A stretch of 64,000 nucleotides of DNA. Origin: an uncultured Oscillospiraceae bacterium (GTDB taxonomy: Bacteria; Bacillota; Clostridia; Oscillospirales; Ruminococcaceae). The stretch covers positions 62,001-126,000 of the forward strand of contig UQMF01000001.1 in assembly GCA_900542145.1 (NCBI GenBank), written 5' to 3'. The notes beneath the pieces were generated by a model that was not told the origin of the DNA, did no database searches, and saw only the letters and a program-made list of their open reading frames with translations. Position 1 is the first letter of the stretch. Every line of letters starts with the position of its first letter. The position numbers and the translations under genes are program-made. This document shows positions 16,419-25,251 of this stretch, piece by piece.

Positions 16419-17465
16419 TTACCTTGAGAACATTCCCACCGCCATGAGCACCGAGCATGCACCCAGAACCGCCGCAATCAGCGAGAATACTATGTCGATC
16501 CTGAGTTCGCTCCAGCCGCTCAGCTCGAAGTGATGATGGATAGGCGTCATCTTGAACAGGCGCTTTCCCTCTTTCGTATGATAGATCTTCTTGGTGATCT
16601 TGAAAACTGTGACCTGGATAACCACCGACAGCGCCTCGCAGATGTATACCAACGCCGCCACAAGCATGAGGAATTCAACTCCGCAGCCCACGCCCAGCGC
16701 GCATACCACACCGCCCAGGAACATCGAGCCAGTGTCGCCCATGAATACCTTCGCCGGAGGGAAATTCCACATCAGGAAGCCTATACAGCCGCCTGCGGTG
16801 AGGAGCGCCAGAAGCCCCTCGCAGAACATTCCGAGTATCCCTGCTATGCAGGTGAACGCCGCCATGTAGACCACGGTCACGCAGGAGCACAGTCCGTCGA
16901 TCCCGTCGGTGAGGTTGACTGCGTTGACGAGGTAAAGTATGACTACGCCCATTATCGGGTAGTACAGCCAGCCCAGCTCAAGGCTCCAGCCCCAGGGGAA
17001 TACTATCGCGGTGCGGGTAACTCCGCTGAGGTAGAGGGTCGCGAAATACGCCGCGATAATCAGCACCTGAATGACGATCTTCTGCATTACCGTCAGACCC
17101 TCGTTGTGTTTCTTCTTTACCTTGATGAAATCATCGAGGAAGCCCATGAATCCGAACATGACCGCCATCACCAGTCCGGAGCCTGCCCGGATAAGCTCGG
17201 TTTTGTCCTCGCCGGCGAAATTCTTTCCGCCCAGCGGTCCGAACAGAAGCACCGCGCACACGAAGCACACGCTCACTGCGATAATGAACATGATACCGCC
17301 CATGGTGGGGGTTCCCTGCTTCTTTGCCTTGTGCCACTTGGGACCTATGTCCAGAATCGTCTGCCCGTATTTCAGCCTGTGCAGGAACGGAATGAACCAC
17401 ACCCCGGCAAGCCAGGTCAGCCCGAAAGCCACCGCCGCCGCAATAACACTAATCCAGATAACCAT
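16419..17465 (-). CDS. mraY: Phospho-N-acetylmuramoyl-pentapeptide-transferase (MraY)
   Basis: 348 aa. Integral membrane enzyme that moves phospho-MurNAc-pentapeptide to undecaprenyl phosphate, giving lipid I. Seen: GTPTMGGIMF at residue ~52, FLDDFIKVKKKHNEGLT with the aspartate pair near ~110, NAVNLTDGIDGL near ~180 and FMGDTGSMFLGG near ~240, and the C-terminal MTPIHHHFELSGWSE. About ten membrane segments. AGGGGAAG precedes the ATG. Directly downstream of murF. Confidence 0.96.
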   Translation of the reverse strand: MVIWISVIAAAVAFGLTWLAGVWFIPFLHRLKYGQTILDIGPKWHKAKKQGTPTMGGIMFIIAVSVCFVCAVLLFGPLGGKNFAGEDKTELIRAGSGLVMAVMFGFMGFLDDFIKVKKKHNEGLTVMQKIVIQVLIIAAYFATLYLSGVTRTAIVFPWGWSLELGWLYYPIMGVVILYLVNAVNLTDGIDGLCSCVTVVYMAAFTCIAGILGMFCEGLLALLTAGGCIGFLMWNFPPAKVFMGDTGSMFLGGVVCALGVGCGVEFLMLVAALVYICEALSVVIQVTVFKITKKIYHTKEGKRLFKMTPIHHHFELSGWSELRIDIVFSLIAAVLGACSVLMAVGMFSR

Positions 17466-17487
17466 AATTCTTCCCCTGATCGTATTT

Positions 17488-18834
17488 TCAGCCGACTACC
17501 TTTTCGGCTATCTCTTCCATTTTCATTCCGCGGCTGCCCTTGAAGAGAACCGCGTCCCCGGGCCGGAGCCACTCCAGCAGCTGCGCGGTGAGCGCCGCCT
17601 TGTCAGTGGAGTGATACACCCGGAATCCGGACTGCTCCAGGCGCGCCCGGCAGTGCGCCATCTCGGCGCCGTAAAGGAACGCACAGTCTGCGTTTTTCAT
17701 GACATATTCCGCTACTCCGGCGTGCAGCTGTCCGGACATCTCGCCCAGCTCCAGCATGTCGCCCAGGACCGCGCACTTCCTGCCCGGAACGGTCATTCCA
17801 CCCAGCACGGAGAGGGAGCTTTCCATGGATGTGGGGCTTGCGTTGTAGCAGTCCAGTATCACGGTGATGTCGCCGCGCTTCTCGATACGCTGGCGCATTC
17901 CGGAAGCCTCATACCGCAGGAATGCCGGGACTATCTCCTCCGGGGTCATGCCTGCCTCGATTCCGGCGGCGAATGCCGCGAGGGCGTTCATAACGTGGTG
18001 CTCGCCAACTACCGGCAGCTTCGCGGAATAGGACTTTCCGCCGTATACCAGCGTGAATCTCTGTCCGTCGTCGGACTGGGTGATGTCCTCCGCACGGACG
18101 TCGCAGTCCGCGTTCCTGCCGTATCTTACGATACGCCTGCCGGAAATATCCACGGTTCTGAGGAACTCGTCGTCGCCGTTGAGTATCAGCGGAGCGCTCC
18201 CGGAAGCGCCGTCAAGTATCTCCAGCTTCGCCTTCAGGATATTCTCCCGGGTCTTTAAATTCTCGATGTGGCACCAGCCGATATTCGTTATAATGCAGAT
18301 ATCCGGCGCCGCCGCCTTAGACAGCACGCTTATTTCCCCGAGGTCGGACATTCCCATCTCAATGACCGCCGCGCCGTAGCTTCCGTTCAGCCGGAAAAGC
18401 GTGCGCGGAAGTCCGATGTCGTTATTGAAGTTTCCCTCGGTTTTCAGCGTATCGTATTTTGCGGAAAGCACCGCGTACACCATGTCCTTTGTGGAAGTTT
18501 TCCCGACGCTGCCGGTAACTCCCACCAGCTTCACCGGGAATTTCATGCGGTGGTGATGAGCCAGCGCCAGCTGCGCCGCGCGGCTGTCCTTCACCAGTAT
18601 CACCGGCACGGAGTGGCTTTCAGCGCCCTCCTCCCGGTCGGAAATGACCGCAGCCGCACCCTTTTCCGCAGCCGCGTCGATGAAGTCGTTGCCGTCGAAG
18701 CTCTCGCCCCTGACCGCCACGAACAGCATTCCCTTTTCTATCGTTCGTGTGTCGGTGGAAACTCCGGTCACGGTGACGTCCGAGCCGATGAGCCTCCCTC
18801 CGGTGACCTCCGCTATCTCACTTGCAGTAAACAT
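17488..18834 (-). CDS. murF: UDP-MurNAc-tripeptide--D-alanyl-D-alanine ligase (MurF)
   Basis: 448 aa. ATP-dependent ligase that adds D-Ala-D-Ala to the UDP-MurNAc-tripeptide in the cytoplasm. N-terminal Mur ligase domain (FTASEIAEVTGG, GVSTDTRTIEKGMLFVAVRGE), P-loop GVTGSVGKTSTKDMV near residue 105, central domain with GNFNNDIGLPRTLF and VIEMGMSDLGEI, and C-terminal domain with DCYNASPTSMESSL. Start set at ATG 18834, with AAGGCGG upstream; this begins 11 bases after the murE stop, so the two are co-translated. Confidence 0.95.
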   Translation of the reverse strand: MFTASEIAEVTGGRLIGSDVTVTGVSTDTRTIEKGMLFVAVRGESFDGNDFIDAAAEKGAAAVISDREEGAESHSVPVILVKDSRAAQLALAHHHRMKFPVKLVGVTGSVGKTSTKDMVYAVLSAKYDTLKTEGNFNNDIGLPRTLFRLNGSYGAAVIEMGMSDLGEISVLSKAAAPDICIITNIGWCHIENLKTRENILKAKLEILDGASGSAPLILNGDDEFLRTVDISGRRIVRYGRNADCDVRAEDITQSDDGQRFTLVYGGKSYSAKLPVVGEHHVMNALAAFAAGIEAGMTPEEIVPAFLRYEASGMRQRIEKRGDITVILDCYNASPTSMESSLSVLGGMTVPGRKCAVLGDMLELGEMSGQLHAGVAEYVMKNADCAFLYGAEMAHCRARLEQSGFRVYHSTDKAALTAQLLEWLRPGDAVLFKGSRGMKMEEIAEKVVG

Positions 18835-18845
18835 ATTGCACCGCC

Positions 18846-20306
18846 TTACTTTATTCCGTGCGCGGCAAGCCATTCCAGCACTATGTCGCGCTCGTTGAAC
18901 GGGACGTTCTCGTCCCCTATCGCCTGGTAATCCTCATGCCCCTTGCCGCACAGCGCTATCAGGTCGCCGGGCTGCGCCGTTTCCAGTGCCCGGTGGATAG
19001 CCTGCCTGCGGTCGGTGTATTCCTCGCAGTCCTTGTCCGCAGGGACTCCGCGGCGCACGTCGTCGATGGTCTGCTGACCCGGCTCATGCCGCGGATTATC
19101 GGTAGTTATAATGAGCCTGTCAGCGTACTCCGCCGCGATCCTGCCCATGTCCGGGCGCTTCCCGGCGTCACGCTCCCCTGCCGCGCCGAACACCGCAACA
19201 AGCCGGTTCTTCGCCAGCGGCTTCAGCGTGGAGAGCAGCTTCTCAAGTCCGTCGCCGGTGTGGGCGTAATCCCTCAGCACCGTGAATTCCCCCTGGTATA
19301 TAGTTTCCAGACGTCCGGAAACCCCCGGGGATCTCTCCAGCGCCGCCAGCACGTCCTCCATCGGGAATCCCAGCAGGTGGCACATCACCGCCGCCTGCAC
19401 CGAGTTGCTGACGTTGTACATTCCGGTCAGAGGGATCTTCGCCACCCAGCTTTTCTGCTCCGCCGGACAGGTCAGCAGGAATTCCGCGCCGTGCGGTTCC
19501 AGCCTGATGAACTCCGCGAAGTAATCCGCGCTCCCGGTCACGCTGGTGGTTATAGCAGGGATTCCGCTGCCGCGGCAGTATTCCACCGTCCTGCGCCCGT
19601 ATTCGTCGTCGATGTTCACCACCATACTCCTGGACATATCCGCGAGCATTCTCTTTGCGAGGTAGTAATCCTCCATCGTGCCGTGGTAATCCAGATGATC
19701 CTGCGTGAGATTCGTGAATGCGCCCACGGCGAAGCTCTCCGCCGCGAAGCGGTGCTGCGCAAGCGCCATGGAGCTTGCCTCCAGGAAGCAGTATTCTGTG
19801 CCGATATCCGCCATCTCCCGGAAAAGCTGATACAGCTTCCTCGGCTCCGGAGTAGTCGGTGGTCCGTCGTGGGAGTACTCAAGCCCCCTGCCGGTATCGC
19901 AGCCGACAGTCCCTATAACTCCTGTCTGGTGACCGAGCGCCCTGGTTATCTGCGCGCAGAGGTTGACCGTAGTGGTCTTGCCGTTGGTTCCTGTAACCGC
20001 GCCCAGTTTGAGCTTCCGGGTGGGTCTGCCGTAGAATGCGGACAGCACCTCCGGATACAGCCGCCGGCTCTCCGCAACATTTATTTCCGCGGAAAGCCCC
20101 AGGGGACGTTCCGTCATTACCGCGCAGGCGCCCTTTTCCAGCATTGCCGCCGCGGCGCTGTGCCCGTCGAAACTCCTGCCCTTTACGCACACGAACAGGA
20201 ATCCCGGCTGGACCTCCCGGTTATCGGAGGTCACGCCCGTGACCTGCGTATTCCTCAGCGCTTTCGGTATCTCCGTGATTCCGCTGAACAGTTCTCCTAA
20301 AGTCAT
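18846..20306 (-). CDS. murE: UDP-MurNAc-L-Ala-D-Glu--meso-diaminopimelate ligase (MurE)
   Basis: 486 aa. Adds the third residue of the stem peptide. P-loop TGTNGKTTTVNL near residue 105, GRLETIYQ, DYAHTGDGLEKLL, FGAAGERDAGKRPDMG, and TTDNPRHEPGQQ. The DNPR motif is that of meso-DAP-adding enzymes, so DAP-type peptidoglycan is predicted. Two small departures are seen: EASSMALAQHR in place of the usual EVSSHAL, and Gly for Pro in DYAHTPDG. Ends GKGHEDYQAIG. Lies 14 bases after the PBP gene. Confidence 0.94.
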   Translation of the reverse strand: MTLGELFSGITEIPKALRNTQVTGVTSDNREVQPGFLFVCVKGRSFDGHSAAAAMLEKGACAVMTERPLGLSAEINVAESRRLYPEVLSAFYGRPTRKLKLGAVTGTNGKTTTVNLCAQITRALGHQTGVIGTVGCDTGRGLEYSHDGPPTTPEPRKLYQLFREMADIGTEYCFLEASSMALAQHRFAAESFAVGAFTNLTQDHLDYHGTMEDYYLAKRMLADMSRSMVVNIDDEYGRRTVEYCRGSGIPAITTSVTGSADYFAEFIRLEPHGAEFLLTCPAEQKSWVAKIPLTGMYNVSNSVQAAVMCHLLGFPMEDVLAALERSPGVSGRLETIYQGEFTVLRDYAHTGDGLEKLLSTLKPLAKNRLVAVFGAAGERDAGKRPDMGRIAAEYADRLIITTDNPRHEPGQQTIDDVRRGVPADKDCEEYTDRRQAIHRALETAQPGDLIALCGKGHEDYQAIGDENVPFNERDIVLEWLAAHGIK

Positions 20307-20320
20307 GACCTCACCGCCTT

Positions 20321-22726
20321 TTAATCCGCGTAGCCGTTCACCTGGAACGTTACTTCCACCACATTACCCTTGTATGCGTCAGTACCGCCGACAGGGTACT
20401 GACTCGTCGCAACGGCGCTGTCGTTATCCGCCGCGCCGCCGGATATCTTGATGTTGAACCCGGCATTGGTTATTGCCTCGTTCGCCTGGGAAACCGTCAT
20501 ATTCGTGACGTCCGGGATAACGCCGGATTCCAGATCGTATTCATTCCCCAGATACAGCACCACCGTCGAGCCCTTGGGAATGCTCGTTCCGGAAGCCGGG
20601 ATCTGCGTAGTTACAGTCGCGCCGCTGGCGGTATCGCCGACATAGCGCACCTCGAATCCCTCGGCATTCAGCTTCGCTTCCGCTCTCTGGGATTCCATGC
20701 CCAGGACGTAGGGCACCGCCGCGTCCATCTTCGCAAGCTCCTCTGCGGTGTAGGTCGGGTAAATACCGAGGTGCGGCAGTCCCTCCTTGAACACAGCGGA
20801 AACTACCGGCGCAGCCACCGCACTTCCGTAGTACTGCGTGCCGGTGGGGGTATCCGCCATTACCAGCATGACTATCTGCGGATCGTCCGCCGGGGCGAAC
20901 GCAGCAAAGGACGGAACGTAGGTCATTCTGTCCTCGCCGGTGGTCGCAAGGCGCTGATTGTATTCGTCGATCTTCTCGGTCGTACCGGACTTTCCGCCGA
21001 TACGGTAGCCGTTGATGTATGCGTTGCTTCCGCCGTTATCATTAACAACGGTTTCCAGTATATTCCGCATGGTGGCGGAGGTTTCCTCGGATATTACCTG
21101 GCGCTTGATACGGGTTTCTGTGGTCTGTACCACGTTCCCGTCGGAATCCAGCACCTTATCTACGACATAGGGAGTTACAAGGTAGCCGCCGTTGACGATA
21201 GCGCAAAGCGCGGTCGTCATCTGGAGCGGAGTAACCTTGTTGGTCTGACCGAAACTTGAGGAGGCAAGCTCGACAAGTCCCATATTCTCGCGGCTGACGT
21301 AAAGGCTCCCGGATTCGCCGGGGAGGTCTATTCCGGTGGGTTCAGTGAATCCGAACGCCTCGAAATAGTCGCTGAACTTATCCGCGCCAAGCAGCTGTCC
21401 AATCTGGATAAAGCTCGGGTTGCAGGATTTCGTGACCGCCTGCTGTAACGTGAGAGTTCCATGTCCGTAGCTGGACCAGCACTTGATCTTGGTGCCTGCC
21501 ACCATCTCGTAGGCTGCGCAGTGGAACGTGGAATTCAGCGAAACCACCTCTTCCTCGAGGGCGCTGGCGCAGGTCACAGTCTTGAATACCGATCCGGGGT
21601 AGTAAAGCTCGGATATCGCCTTGTTCTTCCACTGCTGCTCACGCAGGGCGGATTCCTTCTCCTCCAGCTCCTCGTCGGTGGCGCCGGAAGCCTTCATCTC
21701 CTCAAGCACCTGGAGGTCGTATGCGCCGGTGATCTCGGAGGGGTTATTCAGATCGAAGCTGGGGGCGGTCGCCATCGCCAGAACTGCTCCGGTGTTGCAG
21801 TTCATTATGATACCGCAGGCGCGGTTTATTACCTGGTGCTGGGAAACGCACAGCTCGAGGTTCTTCTCAAGGTAGTGCTGCAATACCTCGTCCAGGGTCA
21901 GCACAAGACTGTAGCCGTCCACCGCGGAGTAGTATGCGTCGCTTGCGCCCTTCAGTTCCCTGCCGTCGGCGGAAACATTGTATACCGCCTTTCCATCAGT
22001 TCCGGAGAGGAAATCGTCATAGTACGCCTCAAGTCCGTAAACGCCGTCGCCGTCGAAGTTCGTGAATCCAATGATGTTGGAGGCAAGCGAGCCGTTCGGG
22101 TAATATCTCTTGGAAGTCGGCCAGAGGTGGATATCGTCGGAATTCAGCCCGTTCTCGTTCATGAACGCCGTGATCTCGTTTGCCTCGGGCTTCTCCACCT
22201 TGCGCTTCACTATGTAGTATTGGCTGTTCAGGTCGGTGCGGCACTTTGAAAGGATCGTGTCGTAATCCACGCCGAGTATGTCGGAAAGTCCCTTTGCGAC
22301 TACTTCCGCGCGGTCCTGATACGGCTCAGGAGTTTCGCCCTTTTCGATAAGTTCCTTCGCCTTCTTGTCGTATTCTTCCTTCGCGGCAGTATTTGACAGG
22401 TCGATATTATGCGGAGATATCGTGATATCCCACACGGTGGAGCTTTGTGCCAGCACCGTTCCGTTGGAATCGTATATGGATCCGCGGTTCGCCTTCATGA
22501 CCACCACGGACTGCTGCTGTCCGGTCGCGAGCATGCGCCACTTGTCCCCGTCCAATATCGAATACTTCAGCAGGAACAGTCCGACGTAAGCCGCCACTAT
22601 AACAATGAATCCAAGCACGACGATCTGCTTCGTGGAAGAGTTCCACAGGCGCGGTTTTTCAGCCGCCTCCTGTTCCTTTTTGGATATTGCCTTCCCGACC
22701 GCCTTCATGCCTTTCCAGAAACCCAT
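20321..22726 (-). CDS. Class B penicillin-binding protein (SpoVD/PBP2-like) with two PASTA domains
   Basis: 801 aa. Transpeptidase partner of FtsW. A membrane span lies at ~35-57, followed by the pedestal domain (NRGSIYDSNGTVLAQSS) and the transpeptidase domain with YPGSVFKTVT (SxxK), KSCNPSF (SxN) and GGKSGTTEK (KSG). Two PASTA domains at ~660-725 and ~728-800 (VPYVLGMESQRAEAKLNAEG; IPDVTNMTVSQANEAI) presumably sense muropeptides. Start ATG at 22726 with GGAGGT upstream. The dcw position allows FtsI (vegetative) or SpoVD (spore) roles; PASTA domains favour the SpoVD/PBP2X type. A 166-base gap separates it from ftsL. Confidence 0.9.
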   Translation of the reverse strand: MGFWKGMKAVGKAISKKEQEAAEKPRLWNSSTKQIVVLGFIVIVAAYVGLFLLKYSILDGDKWRMLATGQQQSVVVMKANRGSIYDSNGTVLAQSSTVWDITISPHNIDLSNTAAKEEYDKKAKELIEKGETPEPYQDRAEVVAKGLSDILGVDYDTILSKCRTDLNSQYYIVKRKVEKPEANEITAFMNENGLNSDDIHLWPTSKRYYPNGSLASNIIGFTNFDGDGVYGLEAYYDDFLSGTDGKAVYNVSADGRELKGASDAYYSAVDGYSLVLTLDEVLQHYLEKNLELCVSQHQVINRACGIIMNCNTGAVLAMATAPSFDLNNPSEITGAYDLQVLEEMKASGATDEELEEKESALREQQWKNKAISELYYPGSVFKTVTCASALEEEVVSLNSTFHCAAYEMVAGTKIKCWSSYGHGTLTLQQAVTKSCNPSFIQIGQLLGADKFSDYFEAFGFTEPTGIDLPGESGSLYVSRENMGLVELASSSFGQTNKVTPLQMTTALCAIVNGGYLVTPYVVDKVLDSDGNVVQTTETRIKRQVISEETSATMRNILETVVNDNGGSNAYINGYRIGGKSGTTEKIDEYNQRLATTGEDRMTYVPSFAAFAPADDPQIVMLVMADTPTGTQYYGSAVAAPVVSAVFKEGLPHLGIYPTYTAEELAKMDAAVPYVLGMESQRAEAKLNAEGFEVRYVGDTASGATVTTQIPASGTSIPKGSTVVLYLGNEYDLESGVIPDVTNMTVSQANEAITNAGFNIKISGGAADNDSAVATSQYPVGGTDAYKGNVVEVTFQVNGYAD

Positions 22727-22892
22727 ACAGAAGATACCTCCAAACGACCGCTTGGTCAATAAAAACAAAAAGCAAAGCCGACTTCAGCCGTGCGACGCAC
22801 AGCAAAGATAAGCCGACCTTGCCCAGATCATTCCGTTGCCGGCAAGTATAGGGTGCAGACAGCGTGTCCCTGCTCACCTCTATATTATGCCA

Positions 22893-23399
22893 TCAGAAGC
22901 CGATGTATTCCAGCAGATCCCCGAACCAGTCCGCAATGGCGGTGAAGATGTTACCGCTATCCTCCGGGCTGACCTCGATAAGATCCTCAGTATTCACGCT
23001 GAGGTAGTTTATCTGGGAATTCGTGACCTTGCTCATGCCAAGCTCAGTCGCGGCATATTCCTCGATATAGCTGATGTTGACCTTGCTGTCCAGTCTGCTC
23101 TGCAGGAGAGAGTTCTCGTCCCGTGCCTCGGCAAGCAGCTTTTTCTGGTCGTCCACCTTGCGTGCGATATCGTCCGCCCTTGTATTCTGGACGTTCACTG
23201 CCCACAGTGCGCCGAAAGCCGCCACTGCGCAGAGCACGATACCAAACTTGGAGCCTGTCCGGGACGCCGAGTGCTTATTCATTTTTATCTCGCTGGCACG
23301 GCGCTGTCTGTCCTGCTGACGCTCATGCTCCTTACGGGCAGTGTTGTCAAAGTGTGACAGGTCGTATGCAAGATTTGATTTGTCGATCTCCGGAAGCAT
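22893..23399 (-). CDS. ftsL: FtsL-like septum protein
   Basis: 168 aa. A small bitopic protein with a basic N-terminus (ARKEHERQQDRQRRASEIKM), one membrane span at ~52-70 (FGIVLCAVAAFGALWAV) and a heptad-rich periplasm-side helix (DDIARKVDDQKKLLAEARDENSLLQSRL), then a short C-terminal region ending DWFGDLLEYIGF. FtsL sequences are poorly conserved, so the name rests on topology, coiled coil and position between rsmH and the PBP gene. GGAAGGTGAG precedes the ATG. Confidence 0.8.
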   Translation of the reverse strand: MLPEIDKSNLAYDLSHFDNTARKEHERQQDRQRRASEIKMNKHSASRTGSKFGIVLCAVAAFGALWAVNVQNTRADDIARKVDDQKKLLAEARDENSLLQSRLDSKVNISYIEEYAATELGMSKVTNSQINYLSVNTEDLIEVSPEDSGNIFTAIADWFGDLLEYIGF

Positions 23400-23417
23400 C
23401 TGCTCACCTTCCTATAA

Positions 23418-24359
23418 TTAATCTTCAAACGGCGTATTGCGGATCTTTTCGATCACCCTCAGCTTTGCGCTGCGGCTGCGCGGATTTGCCGCCAGCTCCT
23501 CAGCGGAAGCGGTCACAGGCTTCTTTTCCAGCAGTCTGCCCATGGGCTTCTTTCCGCATACGCACACCGGGAATTCCGGCGGACATGTGCAGCCGGTGCA
23601 GAACTCCCTGAAGCGGTTCTTGACTATTCTGTCCTCCAGCGAATGGAATGTGATCACCGACATTCTGCCGCCCTTTTTCAGCGCGGCGAATCCGTCCGTC
23701 AGCGCCGTTTCCAGCACGTCAAGCTCGTGGTTCACTTCTATCCGTATAGCCTGGAAGCTTTTCCGGCAGGGATTCTTCTCCCTGCGGTATGCCGCCGGCA
23801 CGCTCGCCTTGATTATCTCCGCAAGCTGCCCGGTGGTTTCAATCGGGGCGGTCAGCCGGGCATTCACTATGCCTCTTGCTATCCGGTTCCCGAATTTCTC
23901 CTCGCCGTAGTCAAACAGTATCCTGGCGATCTCTTCCTCGCCGTATTCGTTCACAACGTCCCGGGCGGAAAGTCCCTCGCCGCTCATTCTCATATCCAGC
24001 GGCGCGTCATTGTGGAAGGAAAATCCGCGTTCCGCCGTATCAAGCTGGTGAGATGAAACACCCAGGTCCGCAATGATGCCGTCCAGAGCGTTTACCCCCA
24101 GCTCCGCCAGCACCGATTTTATCTCGCTGAAATTGCTCCGCACGAAAGTGACTGGATAGCCCTTTAACCGCTCCCCAGCGGCTTCAAGCGCCTCCCTGTC
24201 CTGGTCGAAGCATATCAGTCTGCCGCCGTCCAGGCGCTTTGCAAGTTCCAGGCTGTGGCCGCCACCCCCGGTGGTGAGGTCCGCGTAAACGCCCTTTGGG
24301 TCTGTGAACGCGCCGTCAACCGTTTCATGAAGCAGCACCGAAACATGTGAAAACTCCAT
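23418..24359 (-). CDS. rsmH: 16S rRNA (cytosine1402-N4)-methyltransferase RsmH (MraW)
   Basis: 313 aa. SAM-dependent enzyme that methylates C1402 of 16S rRNA in the decoding site. Seen: HVSVLLHETVDGAFTDPKG at the start, YADLTTGGGGHSLELAKRL (SAM loop) near residue 30, IIADLGVSSHQLD, ERGFSFHNDAPLDMRM, and KNPCRKSFQAIRIEVNHELD, FHSLEDRIVKNRF. Starts within the mraZ stop (TGATG), so the two are translationally coupled. Confidence 0.96.
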   Translation of the reverse strand: MEFSHVSVLLHETVDGAFTDPKGVYADLTTGGGGHSLELAKRLDGGRLICFDQDREALEAAGERLKGYPVTFVRSNFSEIKSVLAELGVNALDGIIADLGVSSHQLDTAERGFSFHNDAPLDMRMSGEGLSARDVVNEYGEEEIARILFDYGEEKFGNRIARGIVNARLTAPIETTGQLAEIIKASVPAAYRREKNPCRKSFQAIRIEVNHELDVLETALTDGFAALKKGGRMSVITFHSLEDRIVKNRFREFCTGCTCPPEFPVCVCGKKPMGRLLEKKPVTASAEELAANPRSRSAKLRVIEKIRNTPFED

Positions 24360-24778
24360 CAGATACCGATCTCCTCGGCAAGCGCCGCGATATCCTCAGT
24401 GGATATGCTCTCTGTGTAAGCCCTGTACGCCGCCTTGTCCCATATCTCGGCGTGGTCGTCCATTCCGACGACGACTACCTCTGAGGTAAGCCCGGCATAG
24501 GCCCTCAGCGCCGGAGCAATGGCGATCCTGCCCTGCTTATCCGGCTCCGCCTCGCACGCTCCGCCGAAGAGGAAGCGCTCGATTGGGAGCCTTACCTTCT
24601 GCGGCTTGCCCTTCAGTGATTCCCTGAGGGCGTTCCAGCTGTGCTCTGTGTGTACTGTCAGGCAAGCTTCACCTATAGTCTTGGAAATATAGAAATGTTC
24701 GCCCAGCTCCTCGCGGAGCTTCGCCGGAAAGTTCATGCGCCCTTTTGAGTCTATGGTGTGCTCGAACTCGCCGTACAT
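24359..24778 (-). CDS. mraZ: Transcriptional regulator MraZ
   Basis: 139 aa. DNA-binding regulator of the dcw cluster with two SpoVT-AbrB folds at ~1-60 (YGEFEHTIDSKGRMNFPAKL) and ~70-130 (EPDKQGRIAIAPALRAYAGL). First gene of the cluster and preceded by direct GTGG repeats of the MraZ-box type ~160 bases upstream, so autoregulation is likely. AAAGGGGGAATAG precedes the ATG. Confidence 0.95.
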   Translation of the reverse strand: MYGEFEHTIDSKGRMNFPAKLREELGEHFYISKTIGEACLTVHTEHSWNALRESLKGKPQKVRLPIERFLFGGACEAEPDKQGRIAIAPALRAYAGLTSEVVVVGMDDHAEIWDKAAYRAYTESISTEDIAALAEEIGI

Positions 24779-24936
24779 CTCTATTCCCCCTTTCCATGGC
24801 TGTAGTCCCCTGTGAAACCGCCAATTGCCGTCCTCCTCGGGCGGCTTTTTCCGTAGATGCTGTAATATATTTTCCCAGCTAAATGTAAATATGTGGGTCG
24901 GCAGAAGTTACGTTCGTGGTAATTTAATGTTTTTTA

Positions 24937-24972
24937 CACCACTTTAGTGAAAACTTCACCACTTTCACCCAC
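24937..24972 (-). promoter_or_regulatory. MraZ-box repeats
   Basis: On the minus strand, GTGG cores starting at 24972, 24962 and 24942 in the contexts GTGGGTGAAA, AAAGTGGTGAA and AAAGTGGTGTAA. Core spacings of 10 and 20 bases put them on one helix face. They begin right after the -10 element, so they cover the transcription start. Confidence 0.7.
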
Positions 24973-24976
24973 AATT

Positions 24977-25005
24977 AGTATACACCGTTTTCAACATTTT
25001 TGCAA
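24977..25005 (-). promoter_or_regulatory. Promoter of mraZ and the dcw operon
   Basis: Minus strand TTGCAA (25005-25000), 17-base spacer, TATACT (24982-24977). Confidence 0.7.
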
Positions 25006-25073
25006 GTGTAAGTTGAAGGAAACAGGCAAAAATAAAAAATGAATTTTTGTTCATATTTTTGTGCAGATTGCAC

Positions 25074-25101
25074 AAAAAGGAGCCTCCAAACAGGAGACTC
25101 C
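25074..25101 (-). terminator. Terminator after the DUF554 gene
   Basis: Minus strand GGAGTCTCC / GGAGGCTCC, 5-base loop, followed by TTTTTGTGC. Confidence 0.75.
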
Positions 25102-25251
25102 GACGAGAATATTCGTTCAAAAATTCAACATATCACTATATATCGGCAGATAATTTCAACTTTTCAACAACATATTGTGCCCAATGTTGAAATTTTCCGA
25201 GAATCCGCAGGATTTCAACAATACCGGCTTTCAGTGGATTCTACACCCGTA

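Larger units (their letters stand above)
24779..25251 (-). other. Intergenic region upstream of mraZ
   Basis: Holds the mraZ promoter, MraZ boxes, a ~190-nt leader and, at 25074-25101, the terminator of the DUF554 gene. I see no gene here; short ORFs are AT-rich and lack ribosome sites. Confidence 0.7.

Noticed and set aside
18858..20300. 480-codon plus-strand frame opposite murE
   Set aside because: Antisense of murE, which has all Mur ligase motifs.
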